Source: Candidatus Pacearchaeota archaeon
Lineage (GTDB): Archaea > Nanobdellota > Nanobdellia > Pacearchaeales > GW2011-AR1
Direction of reading: 5' to 3'
Assembly: GCA_016204145.1 (NCBI GenBank)
Contig: JACQLK010000018.1
Span: 1 to 44,296 of the forward strand
DNA length: 44,296 nt
In this document: positions 27,312-36,208 of the stretch, one piece after another
How the letters are laid out: every line of letters starts with the position of its first letter
Numbering within the stretch: position 1 is the stretch's first letter
Made by a program: the position numbers and the translations under genes
Notes under the pieces: model-generated
Databases searched by the model: none
Told to the model about the DNA's origin: nothing
The model's input: the letters and a program-made list of their open reading frames with translations, nothing else

Positions 27312-28037
27312 ATGGGGATAAGGCATAAAATAATCAGGTTTATAGAACAACCGTCGGGAGTTATTGATTTAATGACCGGGATAAAGCCAGCGCATAAGCA
27401 ATATTTTCTTACCGTCAAGAAATTTACCGATAAAATCAATACTTATATTGACATCGGCGCAAACAGGGGGGATTTGATTAAAATTTGCAGAAAAGTTTTT
27501 CCAGAGTGTTATGTTTATGCAGTTGAGCCAATTAAAGAACACTGCGATAATTTGAAGAAATATCCAAATATAACGATTTTTAATTGCGGATTGTGGAATA
27601 AAAACATGAAAAAAATTTTTTATCACACAAAAAAGGACGATATGGAAAGCACCTTGCTTGAACCTCTGATGCTGGATTCAAACGACGTTAAAAGCGATAT
27701 TGTAAGAGAGGAGATTGAGGTCAAGAGATTTGATTCACTTCCAGTAAAAATAAACAGGCCTTGCCTTGTCAAATTGGATGTTGAGGGAGCGGAAGACAGA
27801 GTTTTGGAGGGAATGGGAAAAATGCTCAATGAAGTTGATTTCGTGCTTATTGAGCAAATACACATAAAAAAATTCTCGGAGAAAATCACGACGAGCAAAT
27901 GCATCAAAATATTGGAAGATCACGGATTTACGTCATTTATACAAATCGGAACGACATTTTATCCAAGCGGTTTTCCGTCGAAATCTGATTTGCTTTTTTT
28001 GAAACCAAGAGCAGACGATGTGAGATACGTCAAATAA
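27312..28037 (+). CDS. FkbM-family methyltransferase
   Basis: TYIDIGANRGDLIKICRKVFPECYVYAVEPIKEH; LVKLDVEGAEDRVLEGM. Confidence 0.9.
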   Translation: MGIRHKIIRFIEQPSGVIDLMTGIKPAHKQYFLTVKKFTDKINTYIDIGANRGDLIKICRKVFPECYVYAVEPIKEHCDNLKKYPNITIFNCGLWNKNMKKIFYHTKKDDMESTLLEPLMLDSNDVKSDIVREEIEVKRFDSLPVKINRPCLVKLDVEGAEDRVLEGMGKMLNEVDFVLIEQIHIKKFSEKITTSKCIKILEDHGFTSFIQIGTTFYPSGFPSKSDLLFLKPRADDVRYVK

Positions 28038-28057
28038 ATCAGGACTTAATTAAAATA

Positions 28058-29161
28058 ATGAAAAGATTACGAATAGCAATTTTTGAACCAACAAGATTGT
28101 TTGGTCCCGGCGGGAGAAATATGGACACAATAGCGACGCATTTGGCGAAGAGACATGATATCACGGTTTTCACGCAGGGCCTTGTTAAAGACGGAGCGAC
28201 TTTCAAAAACTGCAAAATTAATTTTATCAAGCCAAAAAGCAGCGCGCTGGCAACGTTCGCATTTTTAAAAAAAAGAATCGATGAAAACGATTTTGATTTG
28301 ATAATTCTCGGTTGTTTTCCGGCAACGCTAGCAATAATAAACAACGTGCAGAAAAAACCAACCATTTACATCTCCCATGCCCCCCCAAGATTCTTTTACG
28401 ATTTGAAGGAACACGAACTGAAAAATTCAAATATTTTGGGAAAATTCAAGATTCATCTTAAGAATTTTTTATTCAAGAAACTCGATTATAGCGCAATACA
28501 AAAAGTTACAAAATTACTTGGCACGAGCCCTGAAGTTCAAAGAAGAATAAAAAAATATTACGGAAGGGATTCTGATATTTTTCCGTCGGGGGTCGATCCG
28601 AAAAGATTCAGAACGGGAAAATACGAAAATTACATATTGTCCGTCGCAAGAATTGTAAGCACAAAGAGGGTGGATATTCTGATAAAAAGCATGGGGCTTG
28701 TTAAAAACAAGGATGTGAAACTTATTATTGTAGGAACAGGAAAACTACAAAAAGAGATGGAAGAATTGGCAAAAAAATATCCAAATGTCAAGATGATGGG
28801 TTATGTTTCAGATGAAGAGTTAATTAATCTTTATGCAAACTGCCTTGCCGTCGCTTACATCCCCATAAACGAAGATTTTGGTTATGTTCCTCCTGAAGCA
28901 GGGGCTGCGGGGAAGGCGACAATAGGATCAAACGAGGGCGGGCTCAAAGACACAATTGTTGACGGAAAAACAGGATTTCTTATTGACGATGTAACTCCCG
29001 AAAAAGTGGCGGAGAAAATAGATTTTTTTGCGAACAATCCGAAAATCGCGAAAAAAATGGGCAAGGATGCCAAAGAATATACCAAAAGATTTCATTTGGA
29101 AAATTGTTTCAAATTGCTTGACAAAGCAATAGAAAAAGTCATGAAAGAGAAGGGCGGTTAA
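28058..29161 (+). CDS. GT4-family glycosyltransferase
   Basis: FEPTRLFGPGGRNMDTIA; ILSVARIVSTKRVDILIKSM; GYVPPEAGAAGKATIGSNEGGLKDTI. Confidence 0.88.
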   Translation: MKRLRIAIFEPTRLFGPGGRNMDTIATHLAKRHDITVFTQGLVKDGATFKNCKINFIKPKSSALATFAFLKKRIDENDFDLIILGCFPATLAIINNVQKKPTIYISHAPPRFFYDLKEHELKNSNILGKFKIHLKNFLFKKLDYSAIQKVTKLLGTSPEVQRRIKKYYGRDSDIFPSGVDPKRFRTGKYENYILSVARIVSTKRVDILIKSMGLVKNKDVKLIIVGTGKLQKEMEELAKKYPNVKMMGYVSDEELINLYANCLAVAYIPINEDFGYVPPEAGAAGKATIGSNEGGLKDTIVDGKTGFLIDDVTPEKVAEKIDFFANNPKIAKKMGKDAKEYTKRFHLENCFKLLDKAIEKVMKEKGG

Positions 29162-29230
29162 CTTTACAGAGGATTTATACCCTTGCAACAATTATTTTAT
29201 TTGCGAAACCCTCAGCAAGGATAATTGCTT

Positions 29231-29800
29231 TCATTTTTTGAAGGAATAATCCTCCAATATTTTTGCAAGCATATGAATTGTTAATAGGTGGCACTCTTGA
29301 ATTCTTGCGGTGTTGTTTGAATCAACAATCAAATCCAAGTCCCCGAGTCCTTTCATTTTTCCACCGTCTTTACCAAGAAGATTAATGACGCGCATATTTT
29401 TTCTTCGCGCCTCCGGAATTGCGTCTATCAAGTTTTTAGAATTTCCGGAGGTGGACAAACAAAAAAGCACATCGCCATCTTTTCCAAGCGCTTCAACTTG
29501 CCTCTTAAAAACATAATCAAATCCGTAATCGTTTCCCAAAGCAGTAATATTTGAAGTGTCGGTTGTCAAAGAAATTGCAGGCATTGCATTTCTTTCGGCT
29601 TCAAATCTTCCGACTAATTCGGCAGAAAAATGCTGCGCCTGCGCCGCAGAGCCGCCATTTCCGCAAACAAGAATCTTATTTCCCCCCTTTATTGCATCAA
29701 TTAGAATTTTAGCGGCATTTTCAATCAAATCGGTAAGAAAATACATTTTCTCTCGAGTATTTATACTTTCATCAATCATCCCCTTTATTCTTTCTTTCAT
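29231..29800 (-). CDS. gmhA: Phosphoheptose isomerase, SIS domain
   Basis: ILVCGNGGSAAQAQHFSAELVGRFE; SLTTDTSNITALGNDYGFD; CLSTSGNSKNLIDAI; internal ATG at 29800 preferred. Confidence 0.88.
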   Translation of the reverse strand: MKERIKGMIDESINTREKMYFLTDLIENAAKILIDAIKGGNKILVCGNGGSAAQAQHFSAELVGRFEAERNAMPAISLTTDTSNITALGNDYGFDYVFKRQVEALGKDGDVLFCLSTSGNSKNLIDAIPEARRKNMRVINLLGKDGGKMKGLGDLDLIVDSNNTARIQECHLLTIHMLAKILEDYSFKK

Positions 29801-29803
29801 TTC

Positions 29804-30242
29804 AATTTTAAAGATTGGGGCTTTTAAATTTGTTTTTATCCCGCAAAAGCATGAATTCTGTCCCAACCCCCGGATTTTTTTAAATCCGCATTAAAATCTT
29901 TTGAAACCATTTCAAACATTCCGATTTTCGGTTTTCTGCAATTGCAAATTATTTTATATTTTCCGGTTCAGTGTTCTTGGTGATGCGGGCAAAAATATTT
30001 CGCAAGAATCGATATTCCTTCTTTTTTAATTTATCATGCATATAATCTCTGAATTTAAAATAATCTTTTTCCGAGAAAAGTCCGCGCCCTGCCTGATTTG
30101 TCACAATGATAAATTTATATCCCTTATTTTGAAGGATTTTCGATGCCTTCAACCCCATCAATTTAAAATCATCCACTTTGTAAGTGTGTCCTTTATCAAA
30201 ATTCAATGTTCCATCCCGGTCTAGGAAAATAATTTTGTCCAT
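29804..30242 (-). pseudogene. gmhB: Degraded D-glycero-D-manno-heptose 1,7-bisphosphate phosphatase (HAD-IIIA)
   Basis: MDKIIFLDRDGTLNFDKGH...TNQAGRGLFSEKDYFKFRDYMHDKLKK in frame; then CPHHQEH*TGKYKIICNCRKPKIGMFEMVSKDFNADLKK in another frame after an A6 run. Confidence 0.8.
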
Positions 30243-30402
30243 TATACTAGTTATAATCTGCTTTTTTTATTATTTTTGCAACTGAAGAACATCAATTCAT
30301 AACGCTTATTATACCACTCATAAATCTTTATATACAAAAAAATTGCACTAAAAATGGAAAAAGCAAATAAAAAATTTGCAATTTTCCTTTAAAAATCTGA
30401 AG

Positions 30403-32196
30403 ATGGAAAAGGAATATCAGGCGGTGTTTTTAGTAGGCGGATTGGGAACAAGATTAAGGCCCATGACCGAGTCGGTTCCGAAACCAATGATAGAAATAGA
30501 AGGCAAGCCGTTTTTGGAATATAAAATCGAGAGTTTAAGAAAATACGGGATAAAGAATTTTGTTTTTTGCGTCGGATATCTGGGACATATAGTGGAAGAA
30601 TATTTTGGGGACGGAAAAAGATTCGGGATAAACATTGTTTACTCTTATGAAAAAGACGAGCTTCTTGGAACCGCGGGAGCGATAAAAAATGCCGAGCCGT
30701 TAATAAAAGAAAATTTTATAGTTGCAAACGGAGACACTTTCCTTGACGTTGACTTTAAGAAACTTATCAATTTCCACGAAAGCCACGGTTTTCCTTTCAC
30801 AATGACCATAGCGGATTCAAATCATCCCAAAACACAGGAACTTGTTCAGATTGACGGAAAAGAAATTATAAAATTTCATAAGCGAAACACTCCCGAGCAC
30901 GAGAATCACTTGAAGATTTCCCGCCACCCGCTTATTAACGGAGGGATTTATATATTTAACAAAAAAATCTTCGATTATATTCCTGAAAAACAAAAATTCT
31001 CTTTGGAACAAGAAGTATTCCCGAAAATTACAAATATCATGAAAGGATTTTCCCACAAAGGATATATCCTAGACATTGCGGATGAAAATGACTGGAAAGA
31101 GTTCAGAAAAGATGTTAGAGACGGAATTGTTCTTCCGGGCATGCGCAACAGACAGAAAATAATCCGAAGCCGGGCTCCAGTGAGGATAAGTTTCGGAGGA
31201 GGCGGAACAGACATTTCTCCTTACGATGAGAATCATAAAGGAATATGCGTAAGCGCAACAATAAATAAGTATGTTTATTCCACGCTTGTACTGAGAGAAG
31301 ACAAAAAAATAAAGATAAGGTCGGATATAATAAATATGTATGGGGGATTTGAGACATACGAACAGACATTTGAAGACATAAGCGAAGTTGAAATTTACAA
31401 TGAAAATCCCCTGAATCTCATAAAAGCAGTTATTATGGAACTCAAGCCAGAACACGGTTTTGATTTGTATGTTCGAAGCGATGTCCCTCCTCATTCAGGA
31501 CTCGGGGCGAGCGCATCTCTTTGCGTATCAATTATCGGGGTATTGAACCATCTAAGAAAAAAAGGAAGATTAACGAAATATGATATTGCAGAAACAGCTT
31601 ACAGAATTGAAAATGAAAGAATGAGAATCAAAGGCGGGAGGCAAGATCAATATGCTTCTGTTTTTGGGGGAATAAATTCATATGAATTTAACGGAGGAAA
31701 TGATGTAAAAATAAATTCAGTAAACATGAGAGAGGATTTCATCCTTGAGCTTGAAAAGCATCTATTGGTTATTTTTTCCGGAAGAAGAATAAATTCATCG
31801 GGAGAGATTCATGAGAGAGAGCAGAATCTTTCAAAAGAAGAAGACAAAACGAACCAAATTCATGATTTAAAAGACATAGCTGTTGAAATGGAATTCAATT
31901 TAAGGCGAGGAAATTTAAAGAAATTCGGTAAATTGATTTTTGAAGGATGGGAGAAAAAGAAAAAATTCAACCCTGAAGCGACAAATACTTACATTGACGC
32001 GCTTGTTGAAGAAGCAATCTCAAGCGGAGCAATCGGCGCAAGGTTGATGGGCGCCGGCGGAGGGGGGCATATCCTAGTTTATTGTGAAAGCGACAAAGAA
32101 CACAAAGTCAAAGAAGCCCTTACAGGCAGGGGCGCAAAATCAATTGACTTCAGTTTTGATTTTGACGGACTTAAAATTTGGGAGTTGGAGGAATGA
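30403..32196 (+). CDS. Bifunctional heptose-1-phosphate guanylyltransferase (HddC-like) + heptose-7-phosphate kinase (HddA-like, GHMP)
   Basis: N: VFLVGGLGTRLRPMTESVPKPMIEIEGKPFLEY; C: IIRSRAPVRISFGGGGTDISPY, PPHSGLGASASLCVSI, GARLMGAGGGGHILVY. Confidence 0.85.
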   Translation: MEKEYQAVFLVGGLGTRLRPMTESVPKPMIEIEGKPFLEYKIESLRKYGIKNFVFCVGYLGHIVEEYFGDGKRFGINIVYSYEKDELLGTAGAIKNAEPLIKENFIVANGDTFLDVDFKKLINFHESHGFPFTMTIADSNHPKTQELVQIDGKEIIKFHKRNTPEHENHLKISRHPLINGGIYIFNKKIFDYIPEKQKFSLEQEVFPKITNIMKGFSHKGYILDIADENDWKEFRKDVRDGIVLPGMRNRQKIIRSRAPVRISFGGGGTDISPYDENHKGICVSATINKYVYSTLVLREDKKIKIRSDIINMYGGFETYEQTFEDISEVEIYNENPLNLIKAVIMELKPEHGFDLYVRSDVPPHSGLGASASLCVSIIGVLNHLRKKGRLTKYDIAETAYRIENERMRIKGGRQDQYASVFGGINSYEFNGGNDVKINSVNMREDFILELEKHLLVIFSGRRINSSGEIHEREQNLSKEEDKTNQIHDLKDIAVEMEFNLRRGNLKKFGKLIFEGWEKKKKFNPEATNTYIDALVEEAISSGAIGARLMGAGGGGHILVYCESDKEHKVKEALTGRGAKSIDFSFDFDGLKIWELEE

Positions 32197-32197
32197 T

Positions 32198-33238
32198 TTA
32201 TTTTCCCAAATACCTTCGATTAATCAAAGAATGCTCTCTTCTATTTTTATCTCCTAAAATTGTTTTTTCTTTCCACAATTCAATATTAAGTTTTTTACCA
32301 TGATAACCCGGAATTCCCAACCCATCCAATGCAGAAGTCAATAAATCATCCGGAGAAAACAGATAAGGATGCTTCACAGCAATACCTCCGGGACCCAAAT
32401 TTTCTGTTGGAGCGGATGAATAAATTTCAAACTTCTTGTTTTTAATCTTTGATTGAAAAACCCTTGGATTAGTTATTGGCTCGGCAAAATTCAAGTTTTC
32501 AATTTCTCTTGGATGGAGAATAAAAGATTCCCTATTAAAATGCGCAAACCTGCCGTCAACAATATCTCCCTCCAAATCTAATGAAATTATCTCATTAGAC
32601 GAAATGTCCAGGATTATTGGGTGCAATGCGCTAATGCTAGTGCTAACATCAAATATTAAATCCAAAAAACAATGAACTGAAAGAATTTTTTTATTCATAC
32701 GATATACTTCAAGCAAATCCTTTCCCTTTCCAAACTGCCCGTCCACTGTTCTTGTCAAGTAGTCGACTTCAATTCTTTCCAAAGATTCCAAAGTGTGTTT
32801 TCTTAAAAATTCCGTTGTTACAACTTGACCTTCATGCGACAGCAAAAGTGTTTCCTCCGCAGTCTCTCTCAATGCAGTCTCAAGCAATCCTTCTTGAGTA
32901 AATAAACTTCTTTTATCATTTGGTGAACCGGAAGAAGTACTGTGGTACAATTTGTGTATTGGCGCTTTTTTGTCCCTTCGATGGCAAATAAAAGAACCGT
33001 CGTTGAGAATGATAATTGAGCCGGCGCTCGGCGGACTTACGGGATTGTTCCTATCTGCAATTTGAGCATAACCATCCAGCAATAATTTTTCCAAAACATC
33101 AACTCCATGCTCCAGATTTGCAGGCAATCTATTTTGAACATAATTAGGATTACACGGATAAAATAATTTTATTTTGAGAGAATCTCCATCATACTCTGCA
33201 TAGGCCTCATGTATTGGAAACTGAAGTATTTCTGGCAT
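32198..33238 (-). CDS. Nudix-fold-like protein
   Basis: PPSAGSIIILNDGSFICHRRD...GLLETALRETAEETLLL (RExxEExG-like, final Gly not conserved). Confidence 0.6.
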   Translation of the reverse strand: MPEILQFPIHEAYAEYDGDSLKIKLFYPCNPNYVQNRLPANLEHGVDVLEKLLLDGYAQIADRNNPVSPPSAGSIIILNDGSFICHRRDKKAPIHKLYHSTSSGSPNDKRSLFTQEGLLETALRETAEETLLLSHEGQVVTTEFLRKHTLESLERIEVDYLTRTVDGQFGKGKDLLEVYRMNKKILSVHCFLDLIFDVSTSISALHPIILDISSNEIISLDLEGDIVDGRFAHFNRESFILHPREIENLNFAEPITNPRVFQSKIKNKKFEIYSSAPTENLGPGGIAVKHPYLFSPDDLLTSALDGLGIPGYHGKKLNIELWKEKTILGDKNRREHSLINRRYLGK

Positions 33239-33324
33239 TCAGAGGCAGAAGACACATCATTTAAAAAATCTTCTATTTTAGAATTTACTCTGTCATAAAT
33301 TTGGTTTTGTCCAAAGATTGGCAT
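33169..33324 (-). CDS. Possible short ORF upstream of and overlapping Nudix ORF 32198..33238
   Basis: MPIFGQNQIYDRVNSKIEDFLNDVSSASECQKYFSFQYMRPMQSMMEILSK*, different frame; no independent support. Confidence 0.2.
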   Translation of the reverse strand: MPIFGQNQIYDRVNSKIEDFLNDVSSASECQKYFSFQYMRPMQSMMEILSK

Positions 33325-33330
33325 TTTTTA

Positions 33331-34278
33331 TCACCAGATAAATTTATTTTTATAATGTTCAATTATATCCCTTAATTCTTTTTCAAATGAAGATTTGGGC
33401 TTCCATCCTAAACTTTTTATTTTAGAATCATCCAGAGCATATCTGACATCCTGACCTTTTCTTGAAAAAGTAAAATCAAGGTATTTCTCTACATTTTCAT
33501 CTCCGTTATACAGTTTAACAATCTTCTGACAGGTTTCAAGATTAGTTTGTTCAAAACTTCCAGAGATATTATAAATTTCATTTTGCACTCCGCTTTCAAT
33601 GATAGTCATCACGGCATCTGCCGTATCTTGAGCATGAAGCCAATTCCTAATAGGTCTGCCCCAGTCATGCAGCGGAATTTTTCTGCCTAATTTTAGGTAT
33701 TTTATGGCCTTGGGAATTAATTTTTCAACATACTGCCCTATCCCATAATTGTTAGTCGGTCTTACGATAATATATGGAACGCCGTATGTTTTATTCCAAG
33801 CCAAGATTAGCATATCCGCAGCAGCTTTTGTTGCCGAATACGGATTACCCGGCCTCAATAAATTTCCCTCATTATATGCGCCGCTCGTGATGTCCCCATA
33901 TACTTCATCAGTTGAGAAATGAAGCAATACTGGAGTTTTGCTGGTTTCCTGCCTGTAATTTTTAGTTAATTCTAACAAATTATGAACACCGTTTATATTG
34001 GAAGTTATAAATTCATCACTGTTTGTTATTGAATTTCCGACGTGGGTTTCCGCAGCCGTATTAATCACATAGTCACATTCATATAAGAATTTTAAATCAT
34101 TTATATCGGATTTTATAAAAGAAAAATTCGGATATCTTTCAAACTCTTCCAGAAATTCCGGATTAGAAGAATACGTCATTTTGTCAACCCCTTTTACGTA
34201 CCATCCTTTTTTTAGACAAGTCCTAGTCACGTAAGATCCCATAAATCCAAGGCACCCCGTTATGTAAACTACTTTCAT
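33331..34278 (-). CDS. dTDP-glucose 4,6-dehydratase-like SDR (second copy)
   Basis: YITGCLGFMGSYVTRTCL; STDEVYGDITSGAYNE; NPYSATKAAADML; RPTNNYGIGQYVEKLIP. Confidence 0.85.
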   Translation of the reverse strand: MKVVYITGCLGFMGSYVTRTCLKKGWYVKGVDKMTYSSNPEFLEEFERYPNFSFIKSDINDLKFLYECDYVINTAAETHVGNSITNSDEFITSNINGVHNLLELTKNYRQETSKTPVLLHFSTDEVYGDITSGAYNEGNLLRPGNPYSATKAAADMLILAWNKTYGVPYIIVRPTNNYGIGQYVEKLIPKAIKYLKLGRKIPLHDWGRPIRNWLHAQDTADAVMTIIESGVQNEIYNISGSFEQTNLETCQKIVKLYNGDENVEKYLDFTFSRKGQDVRYALDDSKIKSLGWKPKSSFEKELRDIIEHYKNKFIW

Positions 34279-34283
34279 ATTGA

Positions 34284-35432
34284 TTAAATTTTTTTTTTAA
34301 AAAACTCTTTAATTTTATCACAGACATAATCCACATCTTCAACAGTCATGCCGTGATGGGCTCCGAGCAAAAAACCGTTCTTCATTATCATATCAGAATT
34401 TCCAAATTCCTGCAAATATTCCCGATAAGCGGGGTGTCGCGTCACATTGCCTGCAAAGATTACCCGTGTTTGAATATTATTCTCTTCCAAAAATCTCAAC
34501 AATTCCAACCTTCTCTCGGTTTGTAAAGGGATGGCCAGCCAGTTGGGTTCAATGCCGTCATCAGGAAGTAAAATTTCTTTAACGTCCTTTAAATCTTCAA
34601 AATATCGTCGGATATTATTGCGGCGTATTTCTTTAAATTTTTCTAAACGTTTTAATTGAGCCAATCCAAATGCGGCATTCATTTCCGAACTTTTCATATT
34701 ATATCCAAGCAAATCATACAAAAATTTATGATCATAGGGAATCCCATCAACAATATGATTAAATCTCTCATCCATAATTTCAGAATTATCTCCCCTCCTT
34801 CCCCAATCCCTAAACTGCAATGCTACATTTCTATACTTTTCATCATTAAACATCACCATTCCCCCCGCTCCGCCCGAGGTAATCATATGTGATGCGTAGA
34901 AACTTGTTGTTGAGATATCGCTCTCCTTGGTGCGGGTTATTGTGTCTGCGGAATCCTCAATCAAGATAATATCTTCTCTTCCCATTTCAATTAATTTAGA
35001 TTTTAACAACGCCCAATCGGGTTTGTTACCGATTAAATTAGGAAGCATAATCACTTTAACTTCATCGGTTATCAGGGCGATTACATTTGCAACATCCGGA
35101 ACATATTTTATCAAATTAACATCGCAAAATACCGGAGTAAGACCCAACTGAACAATCGGCGCCAAAGTGGTTGAAAATGTGCAAGCAGGAGTAATTACTT
35201 TAGTCCCTTTTGGCAATTTTAAGCAAGCCAGCGCCAATAAACAAGCAGAAGAACCAGAACTAACAAATACGCCGTATTTTTTACCAAATATCTCAGAAAT
35301 TTTTTCTTCAAACTCAAGCGATCTAGGACCAAATCCGGCCAACCATCCGTCCCTCAAACAAGATTCTACCTCTTTTATTTCTTCTTCTCCATACGACTCA
35401 AACTTATTCGGTGCATACCATATTTTTTTCAT
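34284..35432 (-). CDS. DegT-fold sugar 3-dehydratase-like enzyme (ColD/RfbH-like), Lys to His at PLP site
   Basis: LIEDSADTITRTKESDISTTSFYASHMITSGGAGGMVMFND; FRDWGR; YDHKFLYDLLGYNMKSSEMNAAFGLAQL; TRVIFAGNVTRHPAY. Confidence 0.85.
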   Translation of the reverse strand: MKKIWYAPNKFESYGEEEIKEVESCLRDGWLAGFGPRSLEFEEKISEIFGKKYGVFVSSGSSACLLALACLKLPKGTKVITPACTFSTTLAPIVQLGLTPVFCDVNLIKYVPDVANVIALITDEVKVIMLPNLIGNKPDWALLKSKLIEMGREDIILIEDSADTITRTKESDISTTSFYASHMITSGGAGGMVMFNDEKYRNVALQFRDWGRRGDNSEIMDERFNHIVDGIPYDHKFLYDLLGYNMKSSEMNAAFGLAQLKRLEKFKEIRRNNIRRYFEDLKDVKEILLPDDGIEPNWLAIPLQTERRLELLRFLEENNIQTRVIFAGNVTRHPAYREYLQEFGNSDMIMKNGFLLGAHHGMTVEDVDYVCDKIKEFFKKKI

Positions 35433-35433
35433 G

Positions 35434-36132
35434 TTATATACTATTGTCTTTTAAACTCGCGTCCATTGGGATGATTTTTAATTGTTCATCGGTCATTCTA
35501 ATCGGGCTTACATCAATTCCCTTTTTTTTATAAAGTTCATAAAGGGACATCCTCTCCGAAGAGATATGAACTATTTTATTGTCGTTATTTAAAATATTAT
35601 TAACAATTTTTTCCAAAAAATTCGTATCATCTAAAAAATATCTTGATTGATATTGGTCAACGAAAGCTTCTGGATGTGTTTTTTTAATAAATGGGGCCCT
35701 TATTATTTGATAGTTTGGTAATATAGAAACTATATATTCCGAGGCAGATTTTGTTTTCCCGTAAATATTAATTGGATCAAGTCTATCTTCGACAGTATAA
35801 TTACCACGATCGCCGCGGAAAATATATTCTGACGAGAAGTATACAAACTTGCAGGGAATTCCAAAACAAGCCCTAACAACATTTATTGTTCCGACGACAT
35901 TTATATCTAATGCTTTTTCAATATCCAACTCGCAACCAAAAGTATCGACAAAAGCTGCTAAATGAATTACTATCTCCGGATTAAATTGTTTGATTTTTTC
36001 CATTGTAATATTTGAATCCAGGATATTACATTCACGACTTGTCGGAGCACAGACCTCATTGCCTGAAGAGAGATATTCTACTAGCTTCTTACCCAGCATC
36101 CCGCTTCCGCCAGTGATAAATATTTTCCTCAT
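35434..36132 (-). CDS. RmlD-like NAD(P)-dependent sugar reductase
   Basis: MRKIFITGGSGMLGKKLVEYL; VIHLAAFVDTFGCE; VYFSSEYIFRG; NIYGKTKSASEY; internal ATG at 36132. Confidence 0.8.
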   Translation of the reverse strand: MRKIFITGGSGMLGKKLVEYLSSGNEVCAPTSRECNILDSNITMEKIKQFNPEIVIHLAAFVDTFGCELDIEKALDINVVGTINVVRACFGIPCKFVYFSSEYIFRGDRGNYTVEDRLDPINIYGKTKSASEYIVSILPNYQIIRAPFIKKTHPEAFVDQYQSRYFLDDTNFLEKIVNNILNNDNKIVHISSERMSLYELYKKKGIDVSPIRMTDEQLKIIPMDASLKDNSI

Positions 36133-36208
36133 CTTAACCGTCTTTTTATAAAAAGACAACCATTTAAGAAGATTGTGGAAATAAACCATATATTTGACAA
36201 ATTTTATT

